This document shows positions 30,458-40,214 of a stretch of DNA of 64,000 nucleotides, piece after piece. A program made the translations under genes and the position numbers. The notes beneath the pieces were generated by a model. The model was not told the origin of the DNA. It did no database searches and saw only the letters and a list, made by a program, of their open reading frames with translations. The stretch comes from Aphrocallistes beatrix (lineage: Eukaryota > Porifera > Hexactinellida > Sceptrulophora > Aphrocallistidae). Within the stretch, counting starts at the first letter, position 1, and each line of letters starts with the position of its first letter. The stretch lies in NCBI GenBank assembly GCA_963281255.1, contig OY725494.1:2803934-2867933 (forward strand), written 5' to 3'.

Positions 30458-31820
30458 TCTAAGATAAAAGAGAAAATACAGTTAGATTTAAGTTGTGCGA
30501 CAATAGTTATAAGTTTTAGAGGCATCAGACGTCTATGTATTACTTTCAAAGAGAGCCTACTTTTCCACTCTTCTACAAATCTTTTACTATTAACCAAATA
30601 CTTACTATACTGGATAACTTTCTGCATCTTATGCAATGATATGATCAAGAATACCGTATTTACCTTAATAATCACCGTCGATTGTTCAGAGAAATGTGGT
30701 ATGTGTACCCCAAGATGTATTTAACAAATTCATACAGTTGACTCTGAAATTTAATCAGGTCATCGATGTATTGACCCGAATAAGCAGAGTTCCCAAATAT
30801 CATTAACATCTGTAATTAACATTAATCTCTATGTGTGATAACTATTCTGGGCCTGCCAAAAGTGACCCAATAAAGCGATTGAGCCGATTATCCAAGGGCT
30901 CTATTAACTCCTGCAGAAATTAAGTAATCAATTAACTTTTAAAAGCGATAGAAACAAAGTTTCAATGAATAAATGTTCATCATATATCTTGACACCTTTA
31001 ATTAATATATACTATGTGGCCAAATGACGATGGCTCATCATAAAAATGTTGAATTTGCATTATTATGCTATTCCATGTTTCCCAAAAACATTTTCTCAAA
31101 AAGACTGAATTTTTCATACCACGAGGTGTTAAAAGTGGCTTAACTTGAAAACGAGAAGAGAATAGAGATTATATTACTAGAGACGAAAAGTTTATCATGA
31201 ATCGCAACACCTTTCTAAATACAAAATTTCATGATCCGGAGAAATCGATACATCAATGATTCCATCATGTACAAAAATGTCATAAAGATACCTCAGTTTG
31301 CCCCTTCCCCTTTATCAAGCAGTCGCCAGCCAGAGATCCCACAAAAGCGACGGGATACCAAGTGAGTATAGTCTGACTCAGTTATTGCTCAAATAAGTCC
31401 AACTGTGCAAGACGATACTCACTGGGTATCCCGGCGCATTTTTGGGACGTCTGGATGGCGACTCCTTGATAAAGGTGGAAGCATACTGGGGATCTTTATG
31501 ATATATCTTTTACAATTCTTGAATGGTCAACTATCGATCCTCTTCTATTCTTGGCGCCTATGAACCAACAATTTTGACTTAATTATTTACAACAAAATAA
31601 TTTCTTCGGATTCACAAAGGGGGAGGAAATTGCCCTCAAAAATAGGATAGAGACGGCCTTCCAACGGTTGTCATGGAGTAGGGCATTAGGATCTTTCGAT
31701 CCATGATCGAAAGATCCGGATCGCGATCCTTTTTTTGAGGATCGAGATCGTGTATCAATATATGCTATTATTATGTATCGGTATATTTATAGAATCCGAT
31801 TTTCGCACTTAGAAGGTTTA
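30458..31820. other. intergenic with an old Tigger-like MITE and an imperfect foldback
   Basis: At about 30732-30915 is a decayed relative of the right-arm Tigger-like MITE (CAGTTGACTCTG ... GGCTCTATTAACTCCTG). At about 31265-31515 a foldback pairs GCAGTCGCCAGCCAGAGATC with GGACGTCTGGATGGCGACTC. A small palindrome TCGATCCATGATCGA lies near 31698. No gene is seen. Confidence 0.5.
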
Positions 31821-32690
31821 CTGTATATAAGGCCTCACAGTAACTTGCGGATTTGGGACTAGGGATGCGGAGGAAGACCGTTGAACTAATACATGAGCTG
31901 CCTTAAATCATTTACAAAGCACAATAGAGCTTAGGAATGTATTATCAGCATATATAAATATGGTGTCAAAGTACCCATATCCGTTGTTAAAAATTTGATT
32001 AATCACCATATGGTTGCGCAATAGGTTATATTTGTGACAAATTTGGTGATTTTCAGAGGCTGTTTAGGGGCACTTATAAGTGTTTTTATTGTAAATTTTT
32101 TCGCATAGAACTGAGATGTGAATGGGTTAATACGAAAAATTTGGATTTTTTTCATGGAATGTTGGTACATTCCAGTGTTGCTATGGAAACGTGTTTTGGT
32201 CAGTTGGCGTTATATCTTGAAAACTGCAATGGCTACACATTCAAATGTAATTCCATTTGATAGCGAATATACTACTTCCTATTAAGTGATAATATAATTT
32301 CGACCTTTAAATTCAATAGTTTATGAGATATTCGACAATGTACCATATTGGTCACATTTGATAATTTTATAATTACCCATTCACATCTCAGTTCTATGCG
32401 AAAAAATTTACAATAAAAACACTTATAAGTGCCCCTAAACAGCCTCTGAAAATCACCAAATTTGCCACAAATATAACCTATTGCGCAACCATATGGTGAT
32501 TAATCAAATTTTTAACAACGGATATGGGTACTTTGATACCATATTTATATATGCTGATAATACATTCCTAAGCTCTATTGTGCTTTGTAAATGATTTAAG
32601 GCAGCTCATGTATTAGTTCAACGGTTTTCCTCCGCATCCCTAGTCCCAAATCCGCAAGTTACTGTGAGGCCTTATATACAGTAGGCTATG
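31821..32690. mobile_element. P-type MITE, palindromic, with clipped left end
   Basis: Its ends are CTGTATATAAGGCCTCACAG at 31821, lacking the outermost CATAGCCTA, and the full complement ending CAGTAGGCTATG at 32690. Long stretches of the two halves are inverted copies. It is the same family as 4821-6154, including a core GTTGCTATGGAAACG near 32175 that recurs near 53525 and 59370. No coding frame. Confidence 0.7.
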
Positions 32691-32862
32691 ATTATACGTA
32701 TTTTTCATTCCATACTTAGGGTGTTTTGCTATAGCTACATCATCGATCTGTTGTCCAACATTTTAGTAAACTATTCAAATGGCGTGCAACCCTTTATGCT
32801 CTTCATTTTATTATATTCACAGTTCAATTCGATTTGTAGTTCAACGTGACTTAGTTGTACAT

Positions 32863-33360
32863 TAGAGTGTGTCAAAAAATTCTAAAGTTTGAATCCTTAG
32901 ATCATTACCCTTTAAATAGTTCACTTTGATCACCAAATGTTCACCATAAAAAATTCAAGCAATTTGGAGATGATTTAGTGGTCGCGCAAGGTAGGCTTCT
33001 CCAAGTGCAGATTTACAAGTATAATGGGATTTTTCCGGTTTAGGGATAAAATTGCAAAAAGGGTACTTCTGATATAAGCAATGGATCTAACAACCTTGTA
33101 TTGAGATATTTGGGTAGTTTTATATCAGCCAATAATACATTTTGATGGGCTAAAATCTACCGGTTCAGAGATATTGGTGAAACCAGTTGGGACCAGCCTT
33201 CGTACTTGTACGTAATTATTAATGGCCCCAACTGGTTGCGACTACTAAATCATCTCCAAATTGCTTGAATTTTTTATGGTGAACATTTGGTGATCAAAGT
33301 AAACTATTTGAAGGGTAATCATCTAAAGATTCAAACTTTTTAATTTTTTGACACACTCTA
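32863..33360. mobile_element. hAT-like MITE with 8-bp target duplication, right arm only
   Basis: A 498-bp element with ends TAGAGTGTGTCAAAAAATT and AATTTTTTGACACACTCTA, flanked by TTGTACAT at 32855-32862 and 33361-33368. The left arm has a single uninterrupted copy of this flank (RC of about 9010), that is, an empty site. The outer about 150 bp on each side are near-perfect inverted copies. Confidence 0.9.
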
Positions 33361-33474
33361 TTGTACATTCTTCAAACCTAGGAATAGGTTTCATCTTTAT
33401 ACTATATATGCATATATAATATGTAGTATATATATATACTGCATAGTGATAATTGCAATTTGATAATTTCCATC

Positions 33475-35205
33475 ATGTCTTACAATCAGACTATTAAAAA
33501 ACTTTTCAACCGCTTTCGGAATCATTGGTTTTTGGAAGAGACACTGTGTATTAGTAGCCTCATCTGGCCTAACTTAGTTGCCAATTCTTGTAGCTATTTG
33601 GTTCTTAATTTTGCTCCCATCATATTCGCTGGTCAAATCTTGAAATCCACTACAATGTTAGCAGGTGTCACATTGTGTGTCACTATCTTCACGCTGTTCG
33701 CATTCCTACCCATGTATGGGATTGTATCTGCTTTCGACACACTTGCAACGCAAGCATTCGGTTCACGAGACTACAAGATGCTTGGGGTATATCTTCAGAG
33801 AGGATTCCTCGTCCTTTTTACCCTATCTCTGCCTATAGCCGCACTGCTCCTGCAGATAGATCAGTTTCTGCTCCTCCTAGGAGAGGACCCTGAGATAGTA
33901 CAGGTCTGCAGGAACATGCTGCAGTACTGTGTCTTTATACTGCCATTCCTCACAGTTCTGGCCTTCTGGAAAATAGCGGAGGCGCAGGGCATCCTGATAC
34001 CTAATGCTATTCTCTTGTTCATAGCCACCCTGGTAGACATCTCCGTCACCTTACTAATTCTCTACTTGATATCCTCGTCTGTTTTTGGTTTGGTTGCAGG
34101 CATTGTGATCTGTCATTTGGCATTGTGGATACTATACGTGATCTATCTCTATGTGTCAGGGATGCTGAAGCGGATTTGGGGAGGATTCACTTGGAGAGTG
34201 TTCAGCAGATGGGGTGAGATATTCTTACTGGGGGTACCTATATCAGCTGGGTTGATGGCTGACGGTCTGTTGGCACAGTTAGGGACCTTCGTGGTGGGGC
34301 TAGGAAAACCTGATCCTGCAGTGGAGATATCCATCTACTCAGCTATAATCGGCTTCAGTGATTTGGTGGAGCTGAGCTCTTACGCAGTGTTAACAGGAGT
34401 ATCCATCCGAGTGGGGAACCTGGTGGGAGAAGGGAATGTGTCCCGTTCTAGGCTAGTTGCTATTCCCGGTGTGATACTGGCTCTAACTATTGCCTCAATT
34501 CTCTTGCTAGTTATTTGCATCCCAAAGAATGTTATTGGTCACCTATTCATTTCAAACATGGAGGTTGTAGACGGGATATCTAACACTATTCTCTATCTTA
34601 TCCCTTCATCTCTGCTAATGGCATTCGTTTACACACTCAGTGGTGTGCTAAGTGGCTATGGGAAGCAGTGGGTGATACTAGTACAGATAGTGGTCGCATT
34701 GATTGTGGGTTTACCAATCTCCCTAGTGCTCACCCGCAACGGATGGGGAGTTAAGGGGTATTGGATTGGAGTCATTGCAGGGAAAATGGGAAAAGCGCTT
34801 GTTACTCTTTTGGCTATTCTGTATTACATATTGTGCGCAAAAATAATGAAAACTTCACAAGAAAGGATAGATGATGTTCAGAATAGTGATGAGTTAGTTT
34901 CTCTGATTTCTCAATCACCCAGAGAATCAAGAGAAGGTACTATTAACAGGGAGATGTCTGAAGTAAAAAGATACTCACTATCTGGCAGGTCTATACAACT
35001 TTATTTGAAGAAGATGTATTCTTGGATGTTTTCTTTTCTCTTCATATTTATCAGCGTATGCTTCTTCCTCTTAGTTGTGATATGTAAGTACTCAGGAATG
35101 GAACATGTATTCTACCCAAACAAGACCCTAAACTCTAGTGTCAAGATCTGCTGTATGAGATTCGTATTCAACTCACCTCGTACTACGAACAGTACAATTT
35201 GGTAA
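33475..35205 (+). CDS. MATE-family multidrug/organic cation exporter, right copy
   Basis: A 576-residue MATE-type exporter paralogous or allelic to the one at 7193-8923, in the opposite orientation. The topology is the same: about 12 core membrane helices, a charged loop near residues 455-500, and a final C-terminal hydrophobic helix. I start it at MSYNQTIKK (33475) rather than the upstream in-frame Met (33460), because the left copy begins there and the upstream residues are not conserved. It keeps Asp in GFSDLV and Val in MAFVYT where the left copy has Tyr and Asp, so it may be closer to the ancestral sequence. One exon. Confidence 0.9.
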   Translation: MSYNQTIKKLFNRFRNHWFLEETLCISSLIWPNLVANSCSYLVLNFAPIIFAGQILKSTTMLAGVTLCVTIFTLFAFLPMYGIVSAFDTLATQAFGSRDYKMLGVYLQRGFLVLFTLSLPIAALLLQIDQFLLLLGEDPEIVQVCRNMLQYCVFILPFLTVLAFWKIAEAQGILIPNAILLFIATLVDISVTLLILYLISSSVFGLVAGIVICHLALWILYVIYLYVSGMLKRIWGGFTWRVFSRWGEIFLLGVPISAGLMADGLLAQLGTFVVGLGKPDPAVEISIYSAIIGFSDLVELSSYAVLTGVSIRVGNLVGEGNVSRSRLVAIPGVILALTIASILLLVICIPKNVIGHLFISNMEVVDGISNTILYLIPSSLLMAFVYTLSGVLSGYGKQWVILVQIVVALIVGLPISLVLTRNGWGVKGYWIGVIAGKMGKALVTLLAILYYILCAKIMKTSQERIDDVQNSDELVSLISQSPRESREGTINREMSEVKRYSLSGRSIQLYLKKMYSWMFSFLFIFISVCFFLLVVICKYSGMEHVFYPNKTLNSSVKICCMRFVFNSPRTTNSTIW

Positions 35206-35445
35206 ATTTATGCTCATTATTATGCTACAGGTTTGCTTGTTCGAATAAATGTAAAAATCTAACAATACACACAGTCGGATTATATGTGAACTTTCCCTTT
35301 AGAATACAGTAGAAACTCGCAAACCGGTCGGATTCCTGCTAAACTCCTGGTTAATACAAAAAATGAAAGGAATTGAGCAAATATATTCAACACCGTTTGT
35401 TCTGTGCTTTCCCTACTTGAGCACTGACGAATCCAAAGTTTTAAA
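35206..35445. other. 3' flank of MATE, with old Tigger-like MITE end
   Basis: Collinear with about 6937-7192. Contains CAGTAGAAACTCGCAAACCG, a half-palindromic sequence resembling a pogo/Tigger terminus, present in both arms. Confidence 0.4.
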
Positions 35446-35447
35446 TA

Positions 35448-35634
35448 CAGTCGACTCCGCTTAATAGGGCCACATCGGTCAGAGGACATTTTACCCGATT
35501 AAGCGGAGGACCCTGTTAACCGAAAATATTTTGTATTAGCTTCTATGTGTGAGAGCTATTCCGGTCCTGCTAAAAGTGGCCCGATTAAGCGGCTGACCCG
35601 ATTAAACAGTGGCCCTATTGAGCAGAGTCGACTG
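35448..35634. mobile_element. Tigger/pogo-like MITE, right arm only
   Basis: A 187-bp element with ends CAGTCGACTCCGCTTAATAG and the complement TGAGCAGAGTCGACTG, flanked by TA (35446-35447, 35635-35636). The left arm at about 6935 reads straight through with one TA, an exact empty site. Confidence 0.92.
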
Positions 35635-35839
35635 TATATCTCAAATTTAGTTGAGTGGCGGACGTGAATGAAGAAACTCATGATTTGTGGAACTTTATTT
35701 GCAAGTCTTCTGCTTAATTCTGAATGTACAAGTATCATTCTTGTGGGCTAGAAACGTATTGATTTGATTCTGGCTTCTCTCCATTATTTTTTCATCTTTG
35801 CAACATTGAAAGAACAATCTGATGAGGCCATTTGAATGT

Positions 35840-37170
35840 TTTATTAATAAGGTCATGTAATTCTTCACTATTGATTGGCCACAATTACACTCAATTACAC
35901 CATTAACAATTTTTTTAAACAAAAGAAATAATTGCTATTGTAGATATGTTCACCCACATAAATTAGTTCTCCTGACCATAAATACGAAACCCATTTGAGC
36001 GAAACTTATTAGTAACAAGCGTGCTTCGCTTACTTGCCCTGCGCGGCTGGCGGACACTTTGTGTCCGCCAGAGGCGCCTAGGCACACATTGATTAATTAC
36101 AAGGTAGATATGTAAGCATGCAGGTCACTTCGTACTCAATACTATTTCGTACCTCAATCATGACAACTTCGTATCCAAAACCCTTTCGTACCATACACCA
36201 TTTCGTACCTAACATACTTGTTTGTTTAGTGGTCAGTTGTTTTATTATTCCACGAAAAAGTGTCCTTCTAAGGTGTGTCTATGAAACATTGGGTTGAGTA
36301 TAAATACTGATTTTAAAATCAATTAATAATTATTTCTTCATCACTAATGAGACCTATGCATCGTCTTCAAGAAAATAGTTACCAAAAGGCAGGAAGCACT
36401 GATGTGTGAAGGACGGTGTGAAAGTTGGCATAATAACAAACAATTATTTAGAAGGTTACCACCGTCGGTTGAACTCAAAGCTGCAGATAGAGGAAATCTG
36501 CAGCTGTATGTTTTAATCCCACTCCTATATTCTGAGTCGTGAATTGTGAGAATCCAACTTAGATTAATTTCAGAAAGAAAACTGCGGCGACATCAACGAA
36601 AGCAACATAGAAAAAAAATACAAGGGAAAATATTTCAATTTGGCAACGATATCAGGACAAAGAGATCTCCACGTCCCAATTACTAAGGGCAGTATGCCAT
36701 TTAAACGGATCTCTTTCAGGACAAATTTTTTTAAATTTAGAAGTATATTGTGATAGGGAACTTACAATTATATTTACAATTACGAATTTGTGTTGGGACG
36801 AAATGGTGTATGTTACGAAAGTGTGTTGGGTACGAAAAATTGCAAGAGTACGAAGTTGTTTAGTAGTGAAATGACTTGTATTCATAATCGATATCGCTCG
36901 AAAAATCACAAAATGTTTCAAATTTTCAATATTTGATGCGTAACGGTGACGTCATAACAGAGTGATGAGTCATCATTACGTATCAAATATTGAAAAATTG
37001 AAACATTTTGTGATTTTTCGAGTGATATCGATTATAAGAGTAAGACAGACGTTTTTAGAGATGTTACATATCTACCTTGTAATTAATCAATGTGTGCCTC
37101 GGCACACATTGATTAATTACAAGCCGCGCAGGGCAAGTAAGCGAAGCGCGCTTGAAGAATTACATGACCT
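35840..37170. repeat. palindromic (foldback) repeat, right arm copy
   Basis: Counterpart of 4333-6728. Outer portion 35840-36115 and inverted portion about 36884-37170. The centre at 36930-37000 is a short near-perfect hairpin around ACAGAGTGATGAGTCATCA. The distal inverted portion is shortened (AAGCCGCGCAGGG is joined directly to a second ATTGATTAATTACAAG). It is interrupted by an unrelated element at 36116-36883. Confidence 0.7.
36116..36883. mobile_element. element with inverted TTCGTACC repeats, relative of 17437-17850
   Basis: It starts GCATGCAGGTCACTTCGTAC and ends AGTGAAATGACTTGTATTC, matching the two ends of the nested element at 17437-17850 in reverse orientation. Subterminal TTCGTACC motifs on the left and GGTACGAA-like motifs on the right (36800-36860) are in inverted orientation. 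It lacks the 22-bp minisatellite and has instead about 500 bp of unrelated AT-rich sequence. No matching target duplication is seen; about 28 bp of the host palindrome are missing at the insertion point. Confidence 0.7.
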
Positions 37171-37929
37171 TATTAAGTACTATAATTAGACTCGTCAGCT
37201 GATTAGGAAGATAACTCCAAGTGGAGAAGGTGAGCATGTGACTAATCCATTTCATTTCTGTATACGTAGATACTAGCAGGAGATTCTAATAACTGATCGG
37301 TCAACTGATTGTATACTAAATAATATTTGTTAATTACAGGAGAACTGATACACAAGTTCGGTCAAGTAGGACAGAAATAAGGGAATTCTCTGATCCGAAA
37401 GGAATATGTCGATTCTGAAAATAGAATTATAGTAGCTTCTAATAATTATCCCTAACTACTGTCTCCAGATAACTATTCTAACTCTCCTCTTGCAATTACA
37501 CTAGTAATTAGTGACAATATTTATACTTTTTTGCTTCCCTAAATTTCAGTTCCAGTTTTCCGACTATACTATGTAGTATACTCGTAGTGGCCAACTTCTG
37601 AAATACCCAGTTTCCTATTTTAGTTTTTTTCTCCATAACTGGCTTTTCAGGAATGCCATAAGTGTGAGACAAATGAAACTTGGACACAAGATGTAGAATG
37701 TTTATGGGCAGGCGAAGCCACTATATGATTTTCTATCAGCATTGAATTTCCAGAAATTTAATGGGTCATAAGAATGGATTCGGACCACTTTTGAGAATGG
37801 AATGTGGTCACATTCCTGCATTGTAAGGAAATTTTATAAAATTTCCTTGACAAGGAATCTCCACACAGGACGATAAAAACAAGTGTGTAAGATCAAAAAT
37901 TTTAGTACAAAGGTGTTCAATAAGGAAGG
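37171..37929. other. intergenic sequence, nothing recognised
   Basis: Collinear with 3600-4330 of the left arm. No gene is seen. Confidence 0.5.
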
Positions 37930-38275
37930 AGACTTTTATTTATAATTTCTTAACTAAATACTATCACAATCATCATCAAACATTTTGATCCATTCCCCCT
38001 TTAACTTTATACATCGTTTCCATGCCCTGGTAACTTTTCAAGCCCAGTGGCGTTTGAAATCTTAAAATATCTTCCCTCGAGGGTCTCTTCATCTCTCCAA
38101 ACAGCCAGTAGTCGCTGGAATCCAGGTCTGGACTATAAGCGGGATGAAGAAGGCATTCGAAACCTATGTCGTTAATTGCAGCCATCATCTTGGAGCTGAC
38201 ATGAGCCTTGTATTGTCATGTTGCAGTAACACACCACGTGTCAACATCACTTTTAAACCTGGGGGGCCAAGATCG
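37930..38275 (-). mobile_element. mariner/Tc1-like transposase remnant, right arm copy
   Basis: Minus-strand copy of the remnant at 3240-3610, with HPAYSPDLDSSDYWLFGEMK and CIKLKGG-like sequence (here a KVKGGMDQNV ending). Present in both arms, so inserted before they diverged. Confidence 0.8.
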
Positions 38276-38339
38276 AGCGAATAGGACCCAAAATATAAAG
38301 ATTGAACTTTTACTTTAAAGTGAGATTTAAAATCAGACA

Positions 38340-38610
38340 CTGAATACGATGATTAGCATTATCATAAACGTAGATCAAATTCTTCAAAAGAAAAACTTCG
38401 ACACGCATGGGATATCAAACTCTTCAACAGAATACACAGTAAAAAAAAACAGACAATTACTCAGAGCTTGTGCAACACATACTTTATTCTCACTAAAACA
38501 AATGCTAAATGGTCCATTCGTCTTCTCATTAAACAGACAAATACTGGAGTGAACTAGTGAAGACTTGTACACGATTATTTCCTTGGTCACAAATGTAAAC
38601 ATTATTCGTT
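38340..38610 (-). pseudogene. NHL-repeat remnant, right arm copy
   Basis: Counterpart of 2873-3180. It shows GPFSICFSENKVCVAQALSN and the same broken propeller blades. Dead in both arms. Confidence 0.6.
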
Positions 38611-39390
38611 TGAGGATGGATAGATTGATTGAGGATACTCAAACACTCCAGCTTCAGTAGAAGGATCACAACTGTACTTACAAGCAGTTAAAACAGGTTC
38701 TCCTGTCTTCTTGTTGTCTAATAGTGATCTATCCAGCTGATCAATATTCAGATTATTTTAGTAACTAAAATAAAAATAAAATGTCGCTCCCAGTCTCAAG
38801 AAAAGATGGATGATAAACCAAGTGTATGCATACATATACTTATGATTTATTAATGTACTGTCTAGGAATATTATATGAATTGGGTGGAATGGCTCTTAAA
38901 GTGTGGGATACCACATTTGTTGGACGTTTAGGAGTTCAGTGGACACAGGAAATCAGAAATACTTAATCAGTAATGGAATTATGTCTGAATGCAGGTAAGG
39001 TTGGTAGATAGACTGATAATGCACTCGACTAGAACATCTGTACAACTATGACTTAACGGAGTCACTCGATTAGCTAACAGTCTATTATTCGGCGGGAATA
39101 TTGTGCATTATTTATTTGAAAAAGTTGGATCATAAGTTTGATATGATGCCTTACTTATCAATATATAGCCATTAATTAACTTTCTTAAAAGAACTTATTG
39201 CAAATAATTCCGCTATCCCAAATACCCATTATAAGAAAGTAGGTCAGTTTAGTAGAATTTAATCTGTTGTCAACAAGAAAGGTACAGTTGAGTTAGATCA
39301 AGAATACAGCAATAAGCTCCTAACTACTCTAGAATGAGTTGAACTAGTGACAAGGTGTTAGTGAGTTAGTTAGTTGGGTGGAGTTGTCAT
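38611..39390. other. intergenic sequence, nothing recognised
   Basis: Collinear with 2098-2870. No gene is seen. Confidence 0.5.
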
Positions 39391-39543
39391 CTAACCTCCT
39401 CCGACAGGCAAATCTAGAGGGTTCACCGGCAGATCGATACGTCCGATCGGTAGATCGAGAGGGGTGAGCACATCGAGGTGTATGGAGAGAACTTCCTTCC
39501 GAGAAGAGTTCTTGTTGGAAGAGCTGAGCTGTTTGCCAATCAT
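39391..39543 (-). CDS. 50-residue small protein, right arm copy
   Basis: Counterpart of 1945-2097, starting MIGKQLSSSNKNSSRK and ending NPLDLPVGGG. It differs by one residue (I for T after EVLS) and one silent base. It lies about 105 bases downstream of a TATAAATA box at 39648-39655 (minus strand). The length and frame are maintained in both arms, but with only two base differences the comparison is weak evidence for selection. No recognised family. Confidence 0.45.
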   Translation of the reverse strand: MIGKQLSSSNKNSSRKEVLSIHLDVLTPLDLPIGRIDLPVNPLDLPVGGG

Positions 39544-39616
39544 CTTACTGCTGAGTTAGTAGTTGAGAAGAGAGAGTAAAGTTGAGAGTTGAAGAGATGA
39601 TTGGTGTGTATTCTTG

Positions 39617-39804
39617 ATCGGGCTGATCTCACTCCGAATCGGTTCTTATTTATACTCGTGTGCGTTGCTAAGAGGCTGATTGAGGTATGTCGAGTGGCAG
39701 ACTGAATCGAATGCTGCATTGTAGAATGCATGCACAGTTGAATATCAATGGAGAGTAGCTGGACAACGAGACAGTTAAGTCACAGACCACAGAAAGTATA
39801 AATA
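39617..39804. promoter_or_regulatory. divergent pair of TATA boxes (right arm)
   Basis: TATAAATA on the minus strand at 39648-39655 serves the 50-codon ORF. A plus-strand TATAAATA at 39797-39804 serves the frame beginning about 39881. Both boxes and their spacing of about 150 bp match the left arm. Confidence 0.5.
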
Positions 39805-39874
39805 AGGCACATGTCATGTTTGACAGTTGAACAGTTGACGCATCTCTCTTCTCTACTCCACTTTTCAACGGTTA

Positions 39875-40189
39875 TTGAGTATGACTGTGGAAGAGTGGAA
39901 CACCATTCCAATCTCTCAATCCAACTCTCCCTCACTCCGATGTAGCAGTAGCGTTGTTGTGTTGTTACGGCAGTGTTCTCTTGGCTTGAGACATTCCTGC
40001 AGCAACATATTCAACCTAATCTGCTTTGAAATTTTCATAAACTCATCGTCAGTAAGCTCACAAGTTTTATACACATTAACTACAGTAGTGATACTCATCC
40101 TTAGTGTTACAACACTGAATGCTCGTATATGGTTAGTTCCTAGAATGTTAAGTTATAAATTAAACGACATGTGTAATTGTGTACTATAA
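39875..40189 (+). CDS. possible ORF of 104 residues from divergent promoter
   Basis: It starts MSMTVEEWNTIPIS, shares about 66 residues with the left-arm frame 1391-1618 and then has a different C-terminus because of a small indel. The 3' part extends into the region downstream of QRSL1, which is transcribed from the other strand. The minus strand here also has a 60-codon frame (39916-40098, MSITTVVNVYKTCELTDDEF) whose composition looks at least as protein-like. Which, if either, is coding cannot be decided. Confidence 0.25.
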   Translation: MSMTVEEWNTIPISQSNSPSLRCSSSVVVLLRQCSLGLRHSCSNIFNLICFEIFINSSSVSSQVLYTLTTVVILILSVTTLNARIWLVPRMLSYKLNDMCNCVL

Positions 40190-40214
40190 ATTGATCGATC
40201 ATAATCGGAAATAT

